Assembly (NCBI GenBank): GCA_004335835.1
Contig: RWJK01001877.1
Coordinates: 6,184 to 64,164, forward strand
DNA: 57,981 bases
Direction of reading: 5' to 3'
Origin: Scenedesmus sp. ARA3
Taxonomy: Eukaryota > Chlorophyta > Chlorophyceae > Sphaeropleales > Scenedesmaceae
Below, one piece after another: positions 1-12,193 of the stretch (positions are counted from its first letter, which is position 1; the number at the start of each line of letters is the position of its first letter). The notes under the pieces are model-generated. The model saw only the letters and a list, made by a program, of their open reading frames with translations. It made no database searches and was not told where the DNA came from. The position numbers and the translations under genes were made by a program.

Positions 1-133
1 ATTGGGGCGCGGGGCCGATGGCGTTGATGCTATGGCTTGATGAGTAACATGATGATGATGAACTAACAAACTTGGCATTGCTACTGCCGCCGCCGCCGCT
101 GCGGCAACTGCTGCAGCTGCGCCCGCCACCTAC

Positions 134-1253
134 CTCGCACGCCCTGCTCCATGATCTTCACGTGCTCCGCAAAGTCCCTGCCCGCCAGCAGCTGCCGCAT
201 GCTCATGCAGCCCGCCAGCGGCAGGTCGGGCTCGCAGTTGAAGCTGCGGCAGCAGCAGCAGCAGCAGCAGCAGGCACGGCAGGCAGATGCGTAGTTGAGG
301 CATGGCGTCCAACAACGTTTGACACCTCGCCAACGAGGAAAGAGTGCAGTGTGTTATGCTTGGAGCAGCAGTTGTGCAAGCAAACCAAGGCAAGCAATTA
401 CATGACTGGCTGCACATCGAAGCAGCAACCAACAGTGCATGCACCCCCTGGGCTTGCTTCTAGCAACTCGTCGATCAGTTACTGCCTAGCTCACCCGTAC
501 TACAAATCGCCTCAATCATACCACTGCAGAGCAATCCGGGGCCAGTCTAGTTGGCAGCAGCAGCAGCAGCAGCAGCACTGGCGTCACCCCAGCAGCCTCA
601 CCTGTGCCTGTAGCCCTCCACAAGCTTCCACACGTCACAATCCCGTTGCATAACATCTCAAGTACTACTCCTGGCAGCAGCAACAGCAGCAGCACTGCCC
701 TACAACCTCACCTGTGCCTGTAGCCCTCCACAAGCTTCTCCATGGGGAACATGGGGAAGGGCGGCGCAGGCAGGCCCTGCTGCAGCAGCTCCTGGTGCGC
801 CAGCACAGCGTTATAACACGCATCTAACAGCGCCACATGCATGCGGCAGTGGAACTGCCTGGCCAGCAGCTGCTCAGCATGGCCTGCCGCATGCTCTGCT
901 GCTGCATGTGCTGCATGTGCTGTAGGTGCAGGTGTGGCATTCGCAGGCAGGCCGCCGCTGCTGCTGTGCGGGCCGCTTGCAGGACTTCCTGCGGATGTTG
1001 TTGATGTTGCGGATCCTGCTGCAGCAGCACCGCCAGCGTGCTGCTGAAGCCTCGACAGCCATGGCTTGCCTTGCGGCTGCTGCTGCTGGGTGCTGCTGGG
1101 TTGAGCTGCATGCTGCTGGGTGCCTGCTGTTGCTGCTGCGGCTGCTGCTGCTGCTGCACCTGTTGAGGATGCTGCGCCTGCGCCCCACAGCGGGTGCCTG
1201 GCCCTCGGCTGCATGGCAAGGCCGGCTGCCTGCCACCTTGCTGGTGGCAGTTC
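134..1253 (-). CDS. Unrecognised Gln/Ala-rich protein, internal exons of a gene running off the left edge
   Basis: Two exons are supported: 712-1253 (acceptor TTGCAG, donor GTGAGG, leaves phase 2) and 134-243 (acceptor CCGCAG, donor GTAGGT). They join in frame. The first exon has an Ala run, a Gln-rich and Ser/Gly/Pro-rich low-complexity stretch and then a compact, non-repetitive part (ARQFHCRMHVALLDACYNAV ... PMFPMEKLVEGY). It continues into the second exon as FNCEPDLPLAGCMSMRQLL ... DFAEHVKIMEQGVR. The compact part looks like an alpha-helical domain, but I cannot assign a family. The real start lies above 1253 and was not found; an open minus-strand stretch near 1700-1839 is a weak candidate for an upstream exon. 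The 3' end is outside the window. The end of the first exon is duplicated in the following intron (596-628). Confidence 0.5.
596..738 (-). repeat. Tandem duplication of an exon 3' edge with its donor (period 110 bp)
   Basis: The 33-base stretch at 706-738, which is the end of the exon 712-1253 plus the first bases of its intron, is repeated exactly at 596-628. Both copies encode KLVEGY and both keep the CACAG/GTGAGG donor. The bases between them (CAG-rich) are also loosely similar to the sequence before the second copy, so this is a tandem duplication and not a chance match. Confidence 0.85.
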
Positions 1254-2067
1254 CTGCAAGCAAGGAATGCAGCGTCACTGTTTCACAGCACGCCTGTCTG
1301 GTGACACTCATTAGAGAACAGGCCGACAGCTGCATAAAGAGGTTTTGGGGCTGAGGCTAAGCACTGTATATTGAGTTGAGGTTGCACCTGGAGGCATGTG
1401 CACACTGTAAGCAGTGCTGTGCATGCTGTGTGTGAATGCTGCAAGTGGTAGCACAGATGTACGATGAAGTTGCAGAGCCTGCTTTGTAGATGTGTTTCAA
1501 GGTGCGTGGGCAGTGGCTTTGGCTCTGGATGCATCTTGTAAGTGAGCAGAAGGCAGGGGATGACAAGCTCACGGACCCTGACCACTTCAACTTACCTTGA
1601 CTAGCTACTTATGGTGTACTGCCTGTATGTAATGAAAACAGGTTGATCGGCATGCTGTATATGCTGCTGTGCTGCTCCAGATGTATCACTGCTGTTATAG
1701 AGGGGTGAAGTGCACCTTCAGCAGCAGCAGCAGTAGCAGCGGGAGCAGTCAACAGGGAAGATACCTCTGCTGCCCGATCGCTTATATCTTGCATAAACGA
1801 CAACCACAGACAGAGAAACACTGGCGCGGGTGATGACATAGCCTGCGATCGTCGTTGTATTCTCTGAAACCGGCAGGTTTACCGGGTGACAGCAGTGAAC
1901 GCGGTGTGTATGTCTGTCTTGCGGTTTGTACCTAGCTCATTGCAAGCTCTCACGTCATTGATCTTACGTTGGTGAAGCCCCACGCCCGTACAGCAGCACA
2001 ACAGCATCTGCCCTGGTTGCCTGTGTCTCTGTCTGCCTCCTTTCATTGAACAGCCCAACCATACAGA
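1254..2067. other. Upstream region between the unrecognised minus gene and TIM10
   Basis: No gene can be supported here. It must hold the 5' exons or leader of the minus-strand gene and the promoter of TIM10. The open frames seen are short and show no recognisable protein. Confidence 0.4.
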
Positions 2068-3186
2068 ATGTCTAGATCAGCAGAGGACGCACATGCAGCT
2101 GCTGCAGCTATGGCTATGGTGTGTGAGCTACTGCTGCTGCTGCCGCCGCTGTTGCACGCAGCAGGCTGCTGATGAGCGCAGCAATCTGGCCTCTCTGCCG
2201 GCAGGGCATCCAATATGTGCAGCATAAAATACACGTTCATTGGCATCTGTTTGTAGGCAGCCACAGAGCTGGAGTACCGTGTGGAGCTACTGAACAGGTG
2301 AGCACAGCAGGATCGACTCAGGCTGCAGGCTGCAGCTGTGGCACGAGGTTGGTACCCTGATGCCAGTCGCAAGCATCTTCAAGGCTTGTGTGTGGGCAGC
2401 ACTGCCAACTCAAGCATGTTCAATGCTCAAGCATTCTTGCGCACAGTGCCACGGGCAGCATGTCTAAACTTGTTTTGTGCCTGTGCTGCTGCGTCTTGCA
2501 GGATGGTTGCCAGCTGCCATGACAAGTGCTCAGCAAAGCCGTGAGTGGCAGGCCAGCACTGCATGCTACTGGGTGGCAAAAATATATACACCTTCTAGTT
2601 CCATTGCAGCTGCATTTGCTTGCAGTGGCACTGCTTGCAGCACAAATACCCTGCCGCTCAACCAGCAGCAAAGCCATTGCTTCCACCACAAAGGCATGTG
2701 AGACATGCAGCAGCACATGCAGTGTAACGCTGTGATGGTCAAACTGTCAGGCTGACCTAGGTTTGTGGCACTAATGTACCTGTGCAGGTACAAGGAGGGT
2801 GTGCTGAGTGTGGGTGAGAGCAGCTGCGTGGACCGCTGTGCTGCCAAGTACTGGCAGGTGAGGCCCGAAGCCAGCAACAGCAGCATCAAGCAGACAGTGC
2901 AGTAGCAGCAGCAGCAGCATAGGTGACACCGACCTGCACACAGCAGATCAACGACAGAGATGCTGCAGTCTCAGCCGCCTCAAGCCCTTTTGGGCCTGTG
3001 AGTGCAGTTGTACAATGCTGTGCGTTTACCCCACAACCAGTGTAGCCAGGACATGCAGTGTCTCTTGCAGATGCAAGCATTGACTGACCATCTGCATCGC
3101 ATATTCACACAGCATTGATCCTGGTGTTTTGTTTTGTGCTGCAGGTAGTAGCCATCGTGGGGCAGCTGCTAGGGTCAGCCAAGTGA
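2068..3186 (+). CDS. TIM10: Mitochondrial import inner membrane translocase subunit Tim10
   Basis: Five exons: 2068-2122, 2261-2297, 2502-2540, 2788-2857, 3145-3186; 80 residues, the usual length for a small Tim. The first junction can also be read as 2118/2257 with the same total length. After a short Ala-rich start the protein reads TELEYRVELLN, the conserved Tim10 helix. The twin CX3C motif follows: CHDKC, then 16 residues, then CVDRC, then AAKYWQ, and it ends VGQLLGSAK. These match plant Tim10 closely in order and spacing. Known role: Tim9-Tim10 hexamers in the intermembrane space escort hydrophobic carrier precursors from TOM to TIM22 or SAM, and the four Cys form two intramolecular disulfides through the Mia40 pathway. 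Unusual: the normally basic stretch after the second Cys is KPYKEG in place of KRYKEA. Confidence is high because both Cys pairs and all splice phases agree. Confidence 0.93.
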
Positions 3187-4477
3187 TCAGCGGAGGATGC
3201 TGATGATGCAGGACTCTGCCCCTCCTGTGGCTTGTAAGAGCAAGCTATGAAATGACAGTGTTGGGCATGGTAAATGCACAACTGCGCACCTCAAGCATTG
3301 CTGGACATGTGCACTGTGCGGTAGTGCTGCGCTGCAGTCTTTGCAGTGGCTGCTGTGCTAGAAGCATGGCACCTGATAAGAATCAGTGCAACTGCTGGCA
3401 GCTGGAGTGCCTGAGTGTGCAGCTGCTACAACAAGGGCATACATGATCTGCTGCAGTTGTGGTACGGCGCTTTTGCGTAGGCTGGCATTACATGGCAGCC
3501 AAATGGCGGCAGATCTGCAAGTGCAGGAAGTTCTGCCACTTGTTTGCATGGCATTTGAAGCACAGTGCTGAGCACACCATGTCGGTGTTGGTGGCTTCTG
3601 TACAGGTTCAATACACCAGTGCTGGCCACGAGCAAAACAGTGCATTGTTAACTACGGCGCCCTGCCGCGTCCTGGGCAGCAATCTTGTACCCCAATGTAG
3701 CTGTTGTGGCTGAGCTCTGGGCGCTGTCAGCTTGGATGTGCTTAAGGCAGCATATCATGTATTTGCTGTGCGTGCCAGTTCTGCAAAATGCATGCTTGGT
3801 GACGCTGTATCTGGTGCACCACGTGGCATGCGAGCTCGGCGGCAGTCGGCACCAGCTGATTTGTTTTGCAGGTGGCAGCTGCTGGCATTTGACATGCTGC
3901 AGCCAGCCTGGCCCTTTGTTTGAGGACCAGCAGTTTTGGTGGTGTCCAGAAGTATGTCATCAGGATCGATCTGGGATGCCAGGCGCATGGCATTGCTGTC
4001 ATTCAACAACTTTTCCAAGCCAAAGTGCGAGAGAGGAAGTTGGCACTGCGACATGCAGTGGACACCTCCCACTGGCAGTTGCTAAGTTGTAAAATGGCGA
4101 ATTCAGTTTGATGATGTAAAATGACGAATTGCTAAGTTGTGGCACTGGTGTGCTTGTTAGCCTGAGGGTAAGCGCTTTGCTGACTCAGCATGACGATGAC
4201 GTCGGACATCATCATGTGGTTGCTGGAGTAATGGTCATGACCTTATAATCGACTACTGGCATCCACAAGCTCCCAGCACGGTGATTCTAACGTGCTGCTG
4301 ATATGACCATCACGACAGATTCGTCCTGTCATTACGGCACACGTCCCACTATCAGCGGCGTAACTGTTACCATTGGCCAAGTAAACTGTCTCCAACACAC
4401 TGCAAGCGTAGCATTTGAACAATAGCTACAGAGCAGCCGCTAGGCGACCTCAGCATCCCAAATCCAGCGCCGGCTTG
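3187..4477. other. Convergent intergenic/3' UTR region between TIM10 and AVEN-like gene
   Basis: No gene supported. Contains TGTAA signals at 4088 and 4115, embedded in a short repeated stretch in which GCTAAGTTGT and AAATG(G/A)CGAATT each occur twice between about 4080 and 4142. A perfect palindrome GGTCATGACC lies near 4233. Confidence 0.5.
3233..3237 (+). terminator. Candidate polyadenylation signal TGTAA for TIM10
   Basis: TGTAA is the usual green-algal polyadenylation signal. This copy lies 47 bases after the TIM10 stop. Further copies at 4088-4092 and 4115-4119 would give a much longer 3' UTR. Confidence 0.3.
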
Positions 4478-4900
4478 CTAAAATCCATCAAGCCACTCCT
4501 CTAGGCTCTGCTTCTTGCTGGCTGCTGGTTGGCCTGCAGCTGATTGGCCGGTTGCCTGCATTGCAACCACAGCAGGGCAGCAGCAGCTGTTAACATGGAG
4601 TCTGCTGTGCCGCATCAAACCCAGGGCTTGGCATGCCTGCTGATGCATAGCAGGAGGTTGCTCGTACACAGCTGTGGTCGTCATCAAGTGCACACCGCCT
4701 GCTGTATGCTGCGGGGCACCTCAATGCTCATTAGCAAGTGGCCAGCGTGTGTTGACGACTGCACCTGCAGCGTGAAACACACACAACGCTCATTGAGAGG
4801 CAAGCTATTTGAGTTTGCGCCAACCTGTGTGTTTGCCGGCTTTTGTGCAGCGCCGCACAGCCCCAGCAGCTCGTCCAAGTCTTCATCAGCATCGTCACCC

Positions 4901-4953
<53 letters not shown>

Positions 4954-6436
4954 ACTCGCACCAGATCCTGCAGCTGCAGGTGCTGGCATTGCAGCCACAG
5001 GAGGCGCTGGCATGCGCATTGGTGGCGCTGCTGCTGATACCGCCGGGGACACCGGCTGCGGCGGCACGCCTGGTCTGCTGGTGCTGCTGTTGCTGCTGCT
5101 GCCCTGAGCCACGCCACTGACTTGTTTTGCTGCAGCAGCTGCTGCGGCTGTTGGTTGTTGAGCAGAGGATGTGCCAGACAGCAGCTGCTGTAAGATGTCG
5201 TCTTCGCCTTCTTCCTGTTTTGAAACCAGTGGTTGAGCTGCTGCTGCAGAGCTGCCTGCTGCAACTGGCTGGCGCTGCTGCAGGAAAGGCGGCAGGTTGA
5301 TCCTGGGCTGCTGCAGCGGCTGCACCTGCGGCTGCTGCTGCTGCTGCTGCTGTGGTTGCTGCTGAGCTGCTGGCTGCATGCCCGGCGCTGAGGGCTTTGT
5401 AGCTGATGCTGCTGCTGCTGCTGCTGGCGGGCCTGCACCTGCCAGGTCGTTAGCTGGGTCACATGCCAGCAGGAACTGCGGATCAATGCCCAGCAGCTCT
5501 GCTGGCGGCAGCAGCGCCAGCGCCTGCACAAGGGGCTCCACTTGAAGAGCCAACTCCTACACTGCAAAAATGCACACAGGTGAGTGTCAGCACGTTCATC
5601 AGTGCAGCAAGCTGCTGTACGAATCCAAGCCCAGCACTTTGCACGTGGAAGATCAGAAGGCAGTAACTGGTACCTCTGCTCAGCAGCTGGCCCAAGCACA
5701 ACACCCCTGATCTCCTCTCATCATGGTCAGACTGCCATGCCACACAACACAACTCAGGTTGTGACGTCCAGGGCGGTAACAGCGAATGCAACAGGACCAT
5801 GACAGCTGCTCCTATGTGGTGGACGACATAACACGCGACGTTTCCCCAGCACCGCTGCCAGCGCCGCACCTGCTCCAGTGCAGCCACATCCACTGGCGGC
5901 GGCTCTGTGTCGACTGTGTCCAGGAAGCTGCGGTAGCGGAAGTGCGCCTGCGCGTAAAACTGCTCACTCTCTGCCAGCAGCTGCTCTAGGTCTGCCCCCT
6001 CAGACTGCCGCAGCACCTGGGCCTCTGCATCTGCTGCAGCCTCATCGTCCGAGATGCCGTATCTGCAGGCATGCAAGCAGGTTACAAAATAGGAGTGATG
6101 TTGGAAGGGTGTGCTTGCATGTGTACATTGGGGGTTGTGCAGGATGGGGTGGGCACAGGTTACAGCAGGTGTACAAGGTAAGCAGCACAGCCAGCAGCAC
6201 TGCGATGATCACTGCTTAGAATTAAACTCCAGGTGAAGGGAATGGTATTGAGCAGATGGTATACCCTGTTTACAGCGAGGAAGCACGCACCTATCATAGT
6301 TGCTGTCAAGCTCAGGCCCAGTGCGGGCTGCGCTGCCGCTGCCTCCTCTACCTCTGCCCCTGCCTCCATGCACGCGCTTCAGGTGCTGTGTGTGCTTGTG
6401 TTTGCTCCTAGCAGCCTGCTTCACGCTGAAGTCCAT
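4478..6436 (-). CDS. AVEN: AVEN-like cell death/translation regulator
   Basis: Four exons: 6291-6436, 5870-6062, 4825-5556, 4478-4555; 382 residues, all phases agree. The N-terminus is basic with an RGRGRGG segment, the RGG-type start typical of Aven. The next exon has SDDEAAADAEAQ, then ADLEQLLAESEQFYAQAHFR. This parallels the ADF-x-LL ... F-x-FRFA block of animal Aven. Exon 3 opens with a hydrophobic segment (LVQALALLPPAELL) like the Aven LVRALQELPLCLRL helix. A long Gln/Ala/Pro linker follows, with an Ala run of about 16 GCA codons (4901-4949), then DEDLDELLGL. The last exon ends SLEEWLDGF, matching the C-terminal LEDWLDSM motif. In animals Aven binds BCL-XL/APAF1 and, through its RGG box, RNA; its algal role is unknown. 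The start is the ATG that opens the basic segment. Its neighbour SUN starts 421 bp away in the opposite direction. Confidence 0.8.
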
Positions 6437-6856
6437 GCCTCTGCTGAGCTCAGGCTGTACAAGTCCGCCTACTGTGAAGCACGAATGTAAGATGCGTCAA
6501 GTTGAGGAAAATGCAGTGATAGTGCAAGTCTGCCTGAGCTGTTGGCTCAAAGCACGACACTGGGGTACCCACTCAGTCTGATTGCAAAACAATAAGACGC
6601 CTCCAGAGCTTGGAATCCATGATTGGTCATGGTGAACGGGGGAAGTTGAGTAGTTGCTGTTACTGGTGAAAGGGCTTAGGGCTGTATGCTCAGCATGGGC
6701 GTATTTGCCCTTCCAGAGGCAGAAGATAGCCTCGATGGGCGAGAATTTGGGCTTTGGTAGCGCTTCGGGATCACACGCATTGAATTGAAGTTGTTTGCCA
6801 CCTCGTTTGGCCAAACCGATGCACAGATTGATGTGCACGCCTGCCACATTCCTTGT
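6437..6856. promoter_or_regulatory. Shared divergent promoter, AVEN-like / SUN
   Basis: There are 420 bp between the two start codons, which face away from each other. It includes an inverted CCAAT box (GATTGGTC) near 6620. No other element can be assigned. Confidence 0.5.
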
Positions 6857-9800
6857 ATGTCTCTGAAAAGGCGAACTACTCGCCCCTGCCTGTTTGTATG
6901 TTGCTTACTCTGGAGTTCCTGGAGCCTGCTGCTTGCAGACGGTATGACATCATGAGAAGGGCATGTGGCAGCCAAATCCGACAGCATAAATCATAACGCA
7001 CCTTACACACTGGCGTTCTGTGCAGGTGGCAATGGAGGATTGGTCCCTGCAGCCAGTCTGTCAGCTTACGCACCCTGGCAGGTAGGTGGTGGTTACTGCT
7101 ACACCCTCAGCGCGCTGGAGTAGCTTGACCAAAACATGCCCACCATCCCTGTCTCTCTAGGAAGCCGTATATACTAACCTAGATGCCTTGTCATGACACC
7201 TGCTGTTCTGTGGCCGCAGTTGCTCAGGGTCAGCACACGGTTTGGCGGCTTCTCGCCATACCCAACATTCATTGAGGGCCAATCGCCAAGCCGCGCAGAT
7301 AAAACGGACGAAGTGCAGCAGTGCCAGCAGGCAGGCATGTGCAGTGGACAGTCTTTGCAACTTGACACAGCAGCTGCTGCAGGCTCGCAAGTGCCAGGGG
7401 CTGCAGCAGCAGCCAGCACATCCACTGCACACCCTGCAGCAGACCTGCAAGCACAGCAGGAACAGCTTCAGCTTCAGCAGCAGCAGGTGCAGGAAATGCA
7501 GGCAGCAGCACAACAGCAGCAGCAGCAGCAGCAACAGCTCTTCCAGCCCTTGCCACAGCAGCTACATGCACCACAGGATACGCAGCAGCAATTCAGCTTG
7601 CAGGACAGCAGCCAGGCTCTGCCTCAACAGTCGGAGCAGCAACCACCAACCCCTGCTGGAGACGCAACAGCAGCAACCATGCAGCAGCCAGCCGCAGCAG
7701 ATGCCGCTCAGCAGCAGGTGCCAGTCACAGCAGTACCAGTGCAGCCATTGACAACACCCACCCCAGGCACTGCAGCAGTCCCGGCTCATGCAAGCCAGCA
7801 GCAGCAGCTGCAGCAGCAGCAGCGGGCCCCGCCTCCGTCGCCAGTGCGACGGCTGCTCAACCTAGCTGACCTGTCTGATGGCGCGAGCGTGCTGGCAGCC
7901 AACCCGGAGGCGAAGAGGCCTGAGAGAGCAATAGACAAAGACATCGACTCCTTCATGAAGAATGACTGCGTGGCACACAAGTGGATGATCATCGAGCTGT
8001 CGCAGGTGTGAGGCGGGGCGGGTCGCGCTTGCAGGATGGAAGGCACGGCAGCAGCTGGCACAAGTGCAACACATGTGGATATTGCAACCTGGCATAGGTG
8101 CACAACAGCTACTCAGTGGCTTGCAGCTACTGCGCGGCAGTTGCCGGCCTGGTTGTGCTGCTGGCCCTTGCATGTCAGAGCTGTTCGGCCGACTCCGTGC
8201 AACTGCATCAGCATCACATGCGTTGCTGAAGGCCTCCTGTGCGTTGGGCGCTGCCGCTGCATCCTGCTGCTGCATCCTGCTGCCATGTGGCGTAATTGGC
8301 AATCTGACTATGATCCTGCCGCTGCATGCTGCTGCCGCAGCTGGGCACTGTTGAAACGGTGAAGCTCACCATGAAGGAGCTCTACAGCAGCAGGGTGCAC
8401 ACCTTCCGCGTGTTTGGCCGCTCCAGCCACCCGCGCAAGGACGGGCCCGATTTAACCGCCAGCCTGGCCTCAGAATCTTGGCAGCTGCTGGGCAGCTTCA
8501 CTGCAGAGAACAGGCGAGGCACGCAGGCCTTCTCACTACCGCAGCGCAGCCGCGTGCGCTACCTGCTGCTGACGTTTGACACGCATTACGGGAGTGAGGC
8601 GATGTGCGCGATGAACTGGATCGAGGTGCTGGGCGTGAGTGCAGCGCAGGAGTTAGAAGAGGCGCTGGCGCTGCAGGAGCTGGAGGCTGAGGGCGAGGAG
8701 CACGAGCAGCAGCAGCAGCTATTTGCGGCGCAGCAGCTGGAGCAGCAGCAGCTGCTGACGCCAGCGGCGCAGCAGCAGCTGCCGACACCGCAGCCGCAGC
8801 AGGTGCTCTTGCAGGAGCCAGCACAAGCTGACGTGGGACGGGATCAGCAGATAGGACAGCAGCCGGCTGCTGCGCCTGCAGCTGCAGCCGCAGACACGAC
8901 GCCTGTGGATGCAAGCGCGGGCGCAGCTCAGGTACCAACGAGCGCCCCAGGTGCAGGTGTAACAGGTGGCGTTGCCCAGCAGCAGCCAGTGCTTGACAGC
9001 GCTGCTGCCTCTGATACAGCAGCGGAACAGCCGCCACTGCAGCAGCAGCAACAGCAGCAGGAGTTGACATCAGACGCCACACGGCAGACGGGCCAGCAAC
9101 CACCATCTGCTGTTGCAGCTGGCAGTGGCAGCGCAGCGGCGGAAGCACCGCAGGACATAGCAGCAGGCGGTGCAGTTGAGGCTGGAGCGACTGCCCCTGC
9201 GGCAGGCTCAGCACAGCTGGCAGATGCCGCTGCAAGTGCAACAGGCCAGCCACCCTCATCTTCTACTGCTGGTGATGTGACAGCAGCAGCACCTCAACAG
9301 CATCACATGCAAGCCACCGGCGATGGTCCAGCAGCGGCAGATGTGGGCACCGCTCAAGGTGCAGCACCTAATGGCCAAATGCATCAGCAGCAGCAGCCAA
9401 CAGCATCAACGCCAGCAGCTGAGCATGCTTCTGCAACTGGCACCGACGCTGGCAAGGAGCAGCAGCAGCAGCTGCTGCAGCAGCCGCTGGTGCCCTCAAG
9501 CAGCAGCATTGAGGCACCCGTCTCTGACGCATCGTCAGCTTTGCAAGTCACCACGCAGCCACTGCAAGGTGGTGCTGTGCTGCCTGCTGGCGACACCTGC
9601 AGTAGCAGCATGCCTGCCGCTTCTTGTGTTGAACAGCCGCTGTTAGCGCCTGCTGCAGCCGCAGCTGTGACAGCGGTGGAAGGTGGCGCACAACTTTCAC
9701 CACAAGCTGCAGCAAGCGGCACTGCCACGCCAGCCGCAGCTGTGGAGCAACTCAGAAGCACGCCTGCAGCACCAAGCAGTGATGCTGCGGGAGCAGCAGC

Positions 9801-10860
9801 AGCAGCAACAGCAGCTTCCACTGGTGCTGTCACGGCAGACGTGCCTGTTGTCAGTGGCGGCAGTGCTGATGCAGCAGCTGTGGCTACAACACAAACACCA
9901 GCAGCAGCAGCGTTGGGACCCGTGCCCAGTGTGCCGAGCACAGGCGAAGCGTCAATTGCAGTGCCGCAGCAACAGCAGCAACAGCAGCAGGTGGCACCAC
10001 CACAACAGCAGCAACAGCAGGTTCCACAGCAGCAGCAGCAGCAGCAGCAGCAGCCAGCGGCTCCCCAACAGCGGCAGCAGCAGAAGCCACCACTGCGTGA
10101 GGGTGCGTCTGTGCTTGACAGCTGGGGCAGCACTGCCAAGCCGAAGCAGGCCGGCAACTTGTTTGACATCATCAAGTCTGAGATGATGCAGATGAAGCTG
10201 GATCAGTCCAAAGTGTCAAAGAAGCAGGACGGGCTCGCAAAGCGCAGCACAGACTTTGAGGCAGTGGTGACGCTGCTGCAGCAGCAGCACGCGCAGATGC
10301 TGGCTCAGATCGACAACCTGACGTCAAGGCTAGAGGAAGTCGTGAAGCAGCAGCAGCAGCAGGCAGCAGCAGCGCGGCAGTTCATGGCGCACCACCAGCA
10401 GATGCCAGGCGCAGCAGGCGAAGCGGCACCTGCGGGGCCTGGGGCGCTTCATCACCCGCATCTGCACCATCCGCATATGCAGTCAGCCGGCGGCGCTATG
10501 CCTGGGCATGGCTTGGGAGGCGCGCCAAACATCCCTGTGTGCGAGAGCCGGCTGCAGCAGCGGCAGCTGCTGCTGCAGCCGCACTTCCAGTGGGCCATCG
10601 TGACGGCACTCAGCTTGACATGCATATTGGGCCTGTGCCTGCTGCTGCACCCGCGCTGCGCATTGCTGCCAGGTTGGCTGCGGGTGGCGCTCTGCTGTCT
10701 GGCAGTGCTGAATGGCATGCTGGCAGGGCTGCTGAGTGTGTGGCTGCTGGTTGTGCAGCCGCTGTTGCTTGGGCAAGCAGTGGCTCCGGTGCCTGCAGAG
10801 CCGTTCGTGCACCTGCCTGCACACAGGATGCTGAGCAGCGCTGCATGGCAGCAGCCGTGA
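6857..10860 (+). CDS. Mid-SUN domain (SUCO/Slp1-like) transmembrane protein
   Basis: Four exons: 6857-6941, 7026-7081, 7220-8005, 8341-10860; 1148 residues. It starts MSLKRRTTRPCLFVCCLLW, a signal peptide or anchor. A Gln-rich linker follows. The SUN domain runs over about residues 255-420 and is split by intron 3: NLADLSDGASVLAANPEAKR, AIDKDIDSFMKNDC, WMIIELSQ, then KELYSSRVHTFRVFGRSSHP, GSFTAENRRGTQAF, VRYLLLTFDTHYGSEAMCAM and WIEVLGV. About 480 residues of Gln/Ala/Ser/Pro low complexity separate it from a helical, coiled-coil-like part (about 900-985: LFDIIKSEMMQMKLDQSKVS) and two hydrophobic helices near the C-terminus (about 1060-1120). This order (signal, SUN in the middle, coiled coil, C-terminal membrane segments) is that of plant and yeast mid-SUN proteins of the ER/nuclear envelope. 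The poly-Q insert is far longer than usual. The stop overlaps a perfect donor (CC/GTGAGTGCGG at 10855), so a spliced longer C-terminus is possible. Confidence 0.88.
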
Positions 10861-12193
10861 GTGCGGCATGGTAGAGGAGGCGGGTGTTGCGTGTGTCATG
10901 TATCATTCGGAGTGGCTCAAGGCAAGCGTATTCGCAGTTGGTGGTGTTGAGCAGCAATATGTGTGCGGTTTGCAGATGGGAGTGTGGCATATCATGGCAT
11001 CTTGTCGTGCTAACTTCAGAGCAGGTCTGGACTGGGTTTCAGGGTAGGAATATAGGCAGGTGGTTACGCATGGTGTGGTGCGTGGAATGCACCGTCTGCT
11101 TTGGTCTTGAGCATGCAACAGCTATTTATGTTGGTTCCAGGGGGGACGAAATCCTACTGGCTAGTCACACGCAGCAGTCAGGCAACAGCTATCATTCATA
11201 ACGTGTTCTGTAGGCCTTGGTGTTGTCAGACCGCCAGGGCAGCAGGCACAGGTGTGGTGGTGCGCTGACTGCGGCGTAGCATGTCAATTGACATGCATGC
11301 TTGGGCTTTGTCAGGCACTTGCAGTGGTGCTCTCACCCAACATCGCTGCCGGTGCAAGGATTGGCAGTGTTGCAGGCAGTTGATTGCAGTTGATCGCAAA
11401 GATTTGCGGCTCCAGCTGAGGTAGGCCAATATTCTCTTACTGCAGGAGTTGATGCTGTCACCGATGCACTAGCTTTATTGATCTGAGGGTTCCTTTGTGA
11501 ATGCATGCTTGTGCAAATCCTGCAGGCTATCCTGCCAGGCTCACTACTTGACAGCTTTTCGCACACCGTGGTATTGATGGTTGATCTCACAGCTTATGCA
11601 AGTGTCTGTGAAAGAATGCCACAGCATATCATCGCAGGCATTTTTTACATATGTTGGCCCAGCCTTGGCCCTGCACAGTGATAGAAGCCAAGTGGCGCCA
11701 CACGTGCCATGCGTGCATGCAAGATGGCATCAAGTTTCTTGTTTATGGGCTCAGGATACATCGTTGCTCTGAATGCGTTGTAGCCTGCTCATGCCATTGT
11801 TATTAGTATTCCGCTTTGCTACGGTGCTCAAAGCCTTCTGAACACGGAGCTGGCCCTGCCGTGATTCACTGCCGCAGGGGTCGGTTCCTATCTGATTTTG
11901 TCATATCGCAAAAGGTGCACCTCGCTGCCGAATACCTTTAAAGTCATCATGAGGCTTGAACTGCTACTTTCAACCGCATACTTGAGTTTGGGCATCCAAC
12001 GCGTGCAAGCCCGCTTAACATATCCAAGTAACAAAAAGATTTGTTCTCCAACACCCCCTTTTCCTCGCACAAGCACCAGAGTTTCCCCAACGCCTGTCCG
12101 ATTTATTGTTTATTGATGAAAGCAAAATGTTTCAGCTACGCACGCAGCAAGACGCAGGGATACAGGCGTGCTTCGCCTGAGCAGCGAGCAGGT
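10861..12193. other. SUN 3' UTR and upstream region of the MYB gene
   Basis: No gene supported. An ATG at 12116 is open and in frame with the MYB start at 12194, so the MYB protein could begin 26 codons earlier. Confidence 0.4.

Noticed and set aside
4731..5699. 322-codon minus-strand frame overlapping the AVEN-like exon 3
   Set aside because: A frame-shifted reading of the Gln/Ala repeats of the AVEN-like gene; it lacks any domain and conflicts with the supported model.
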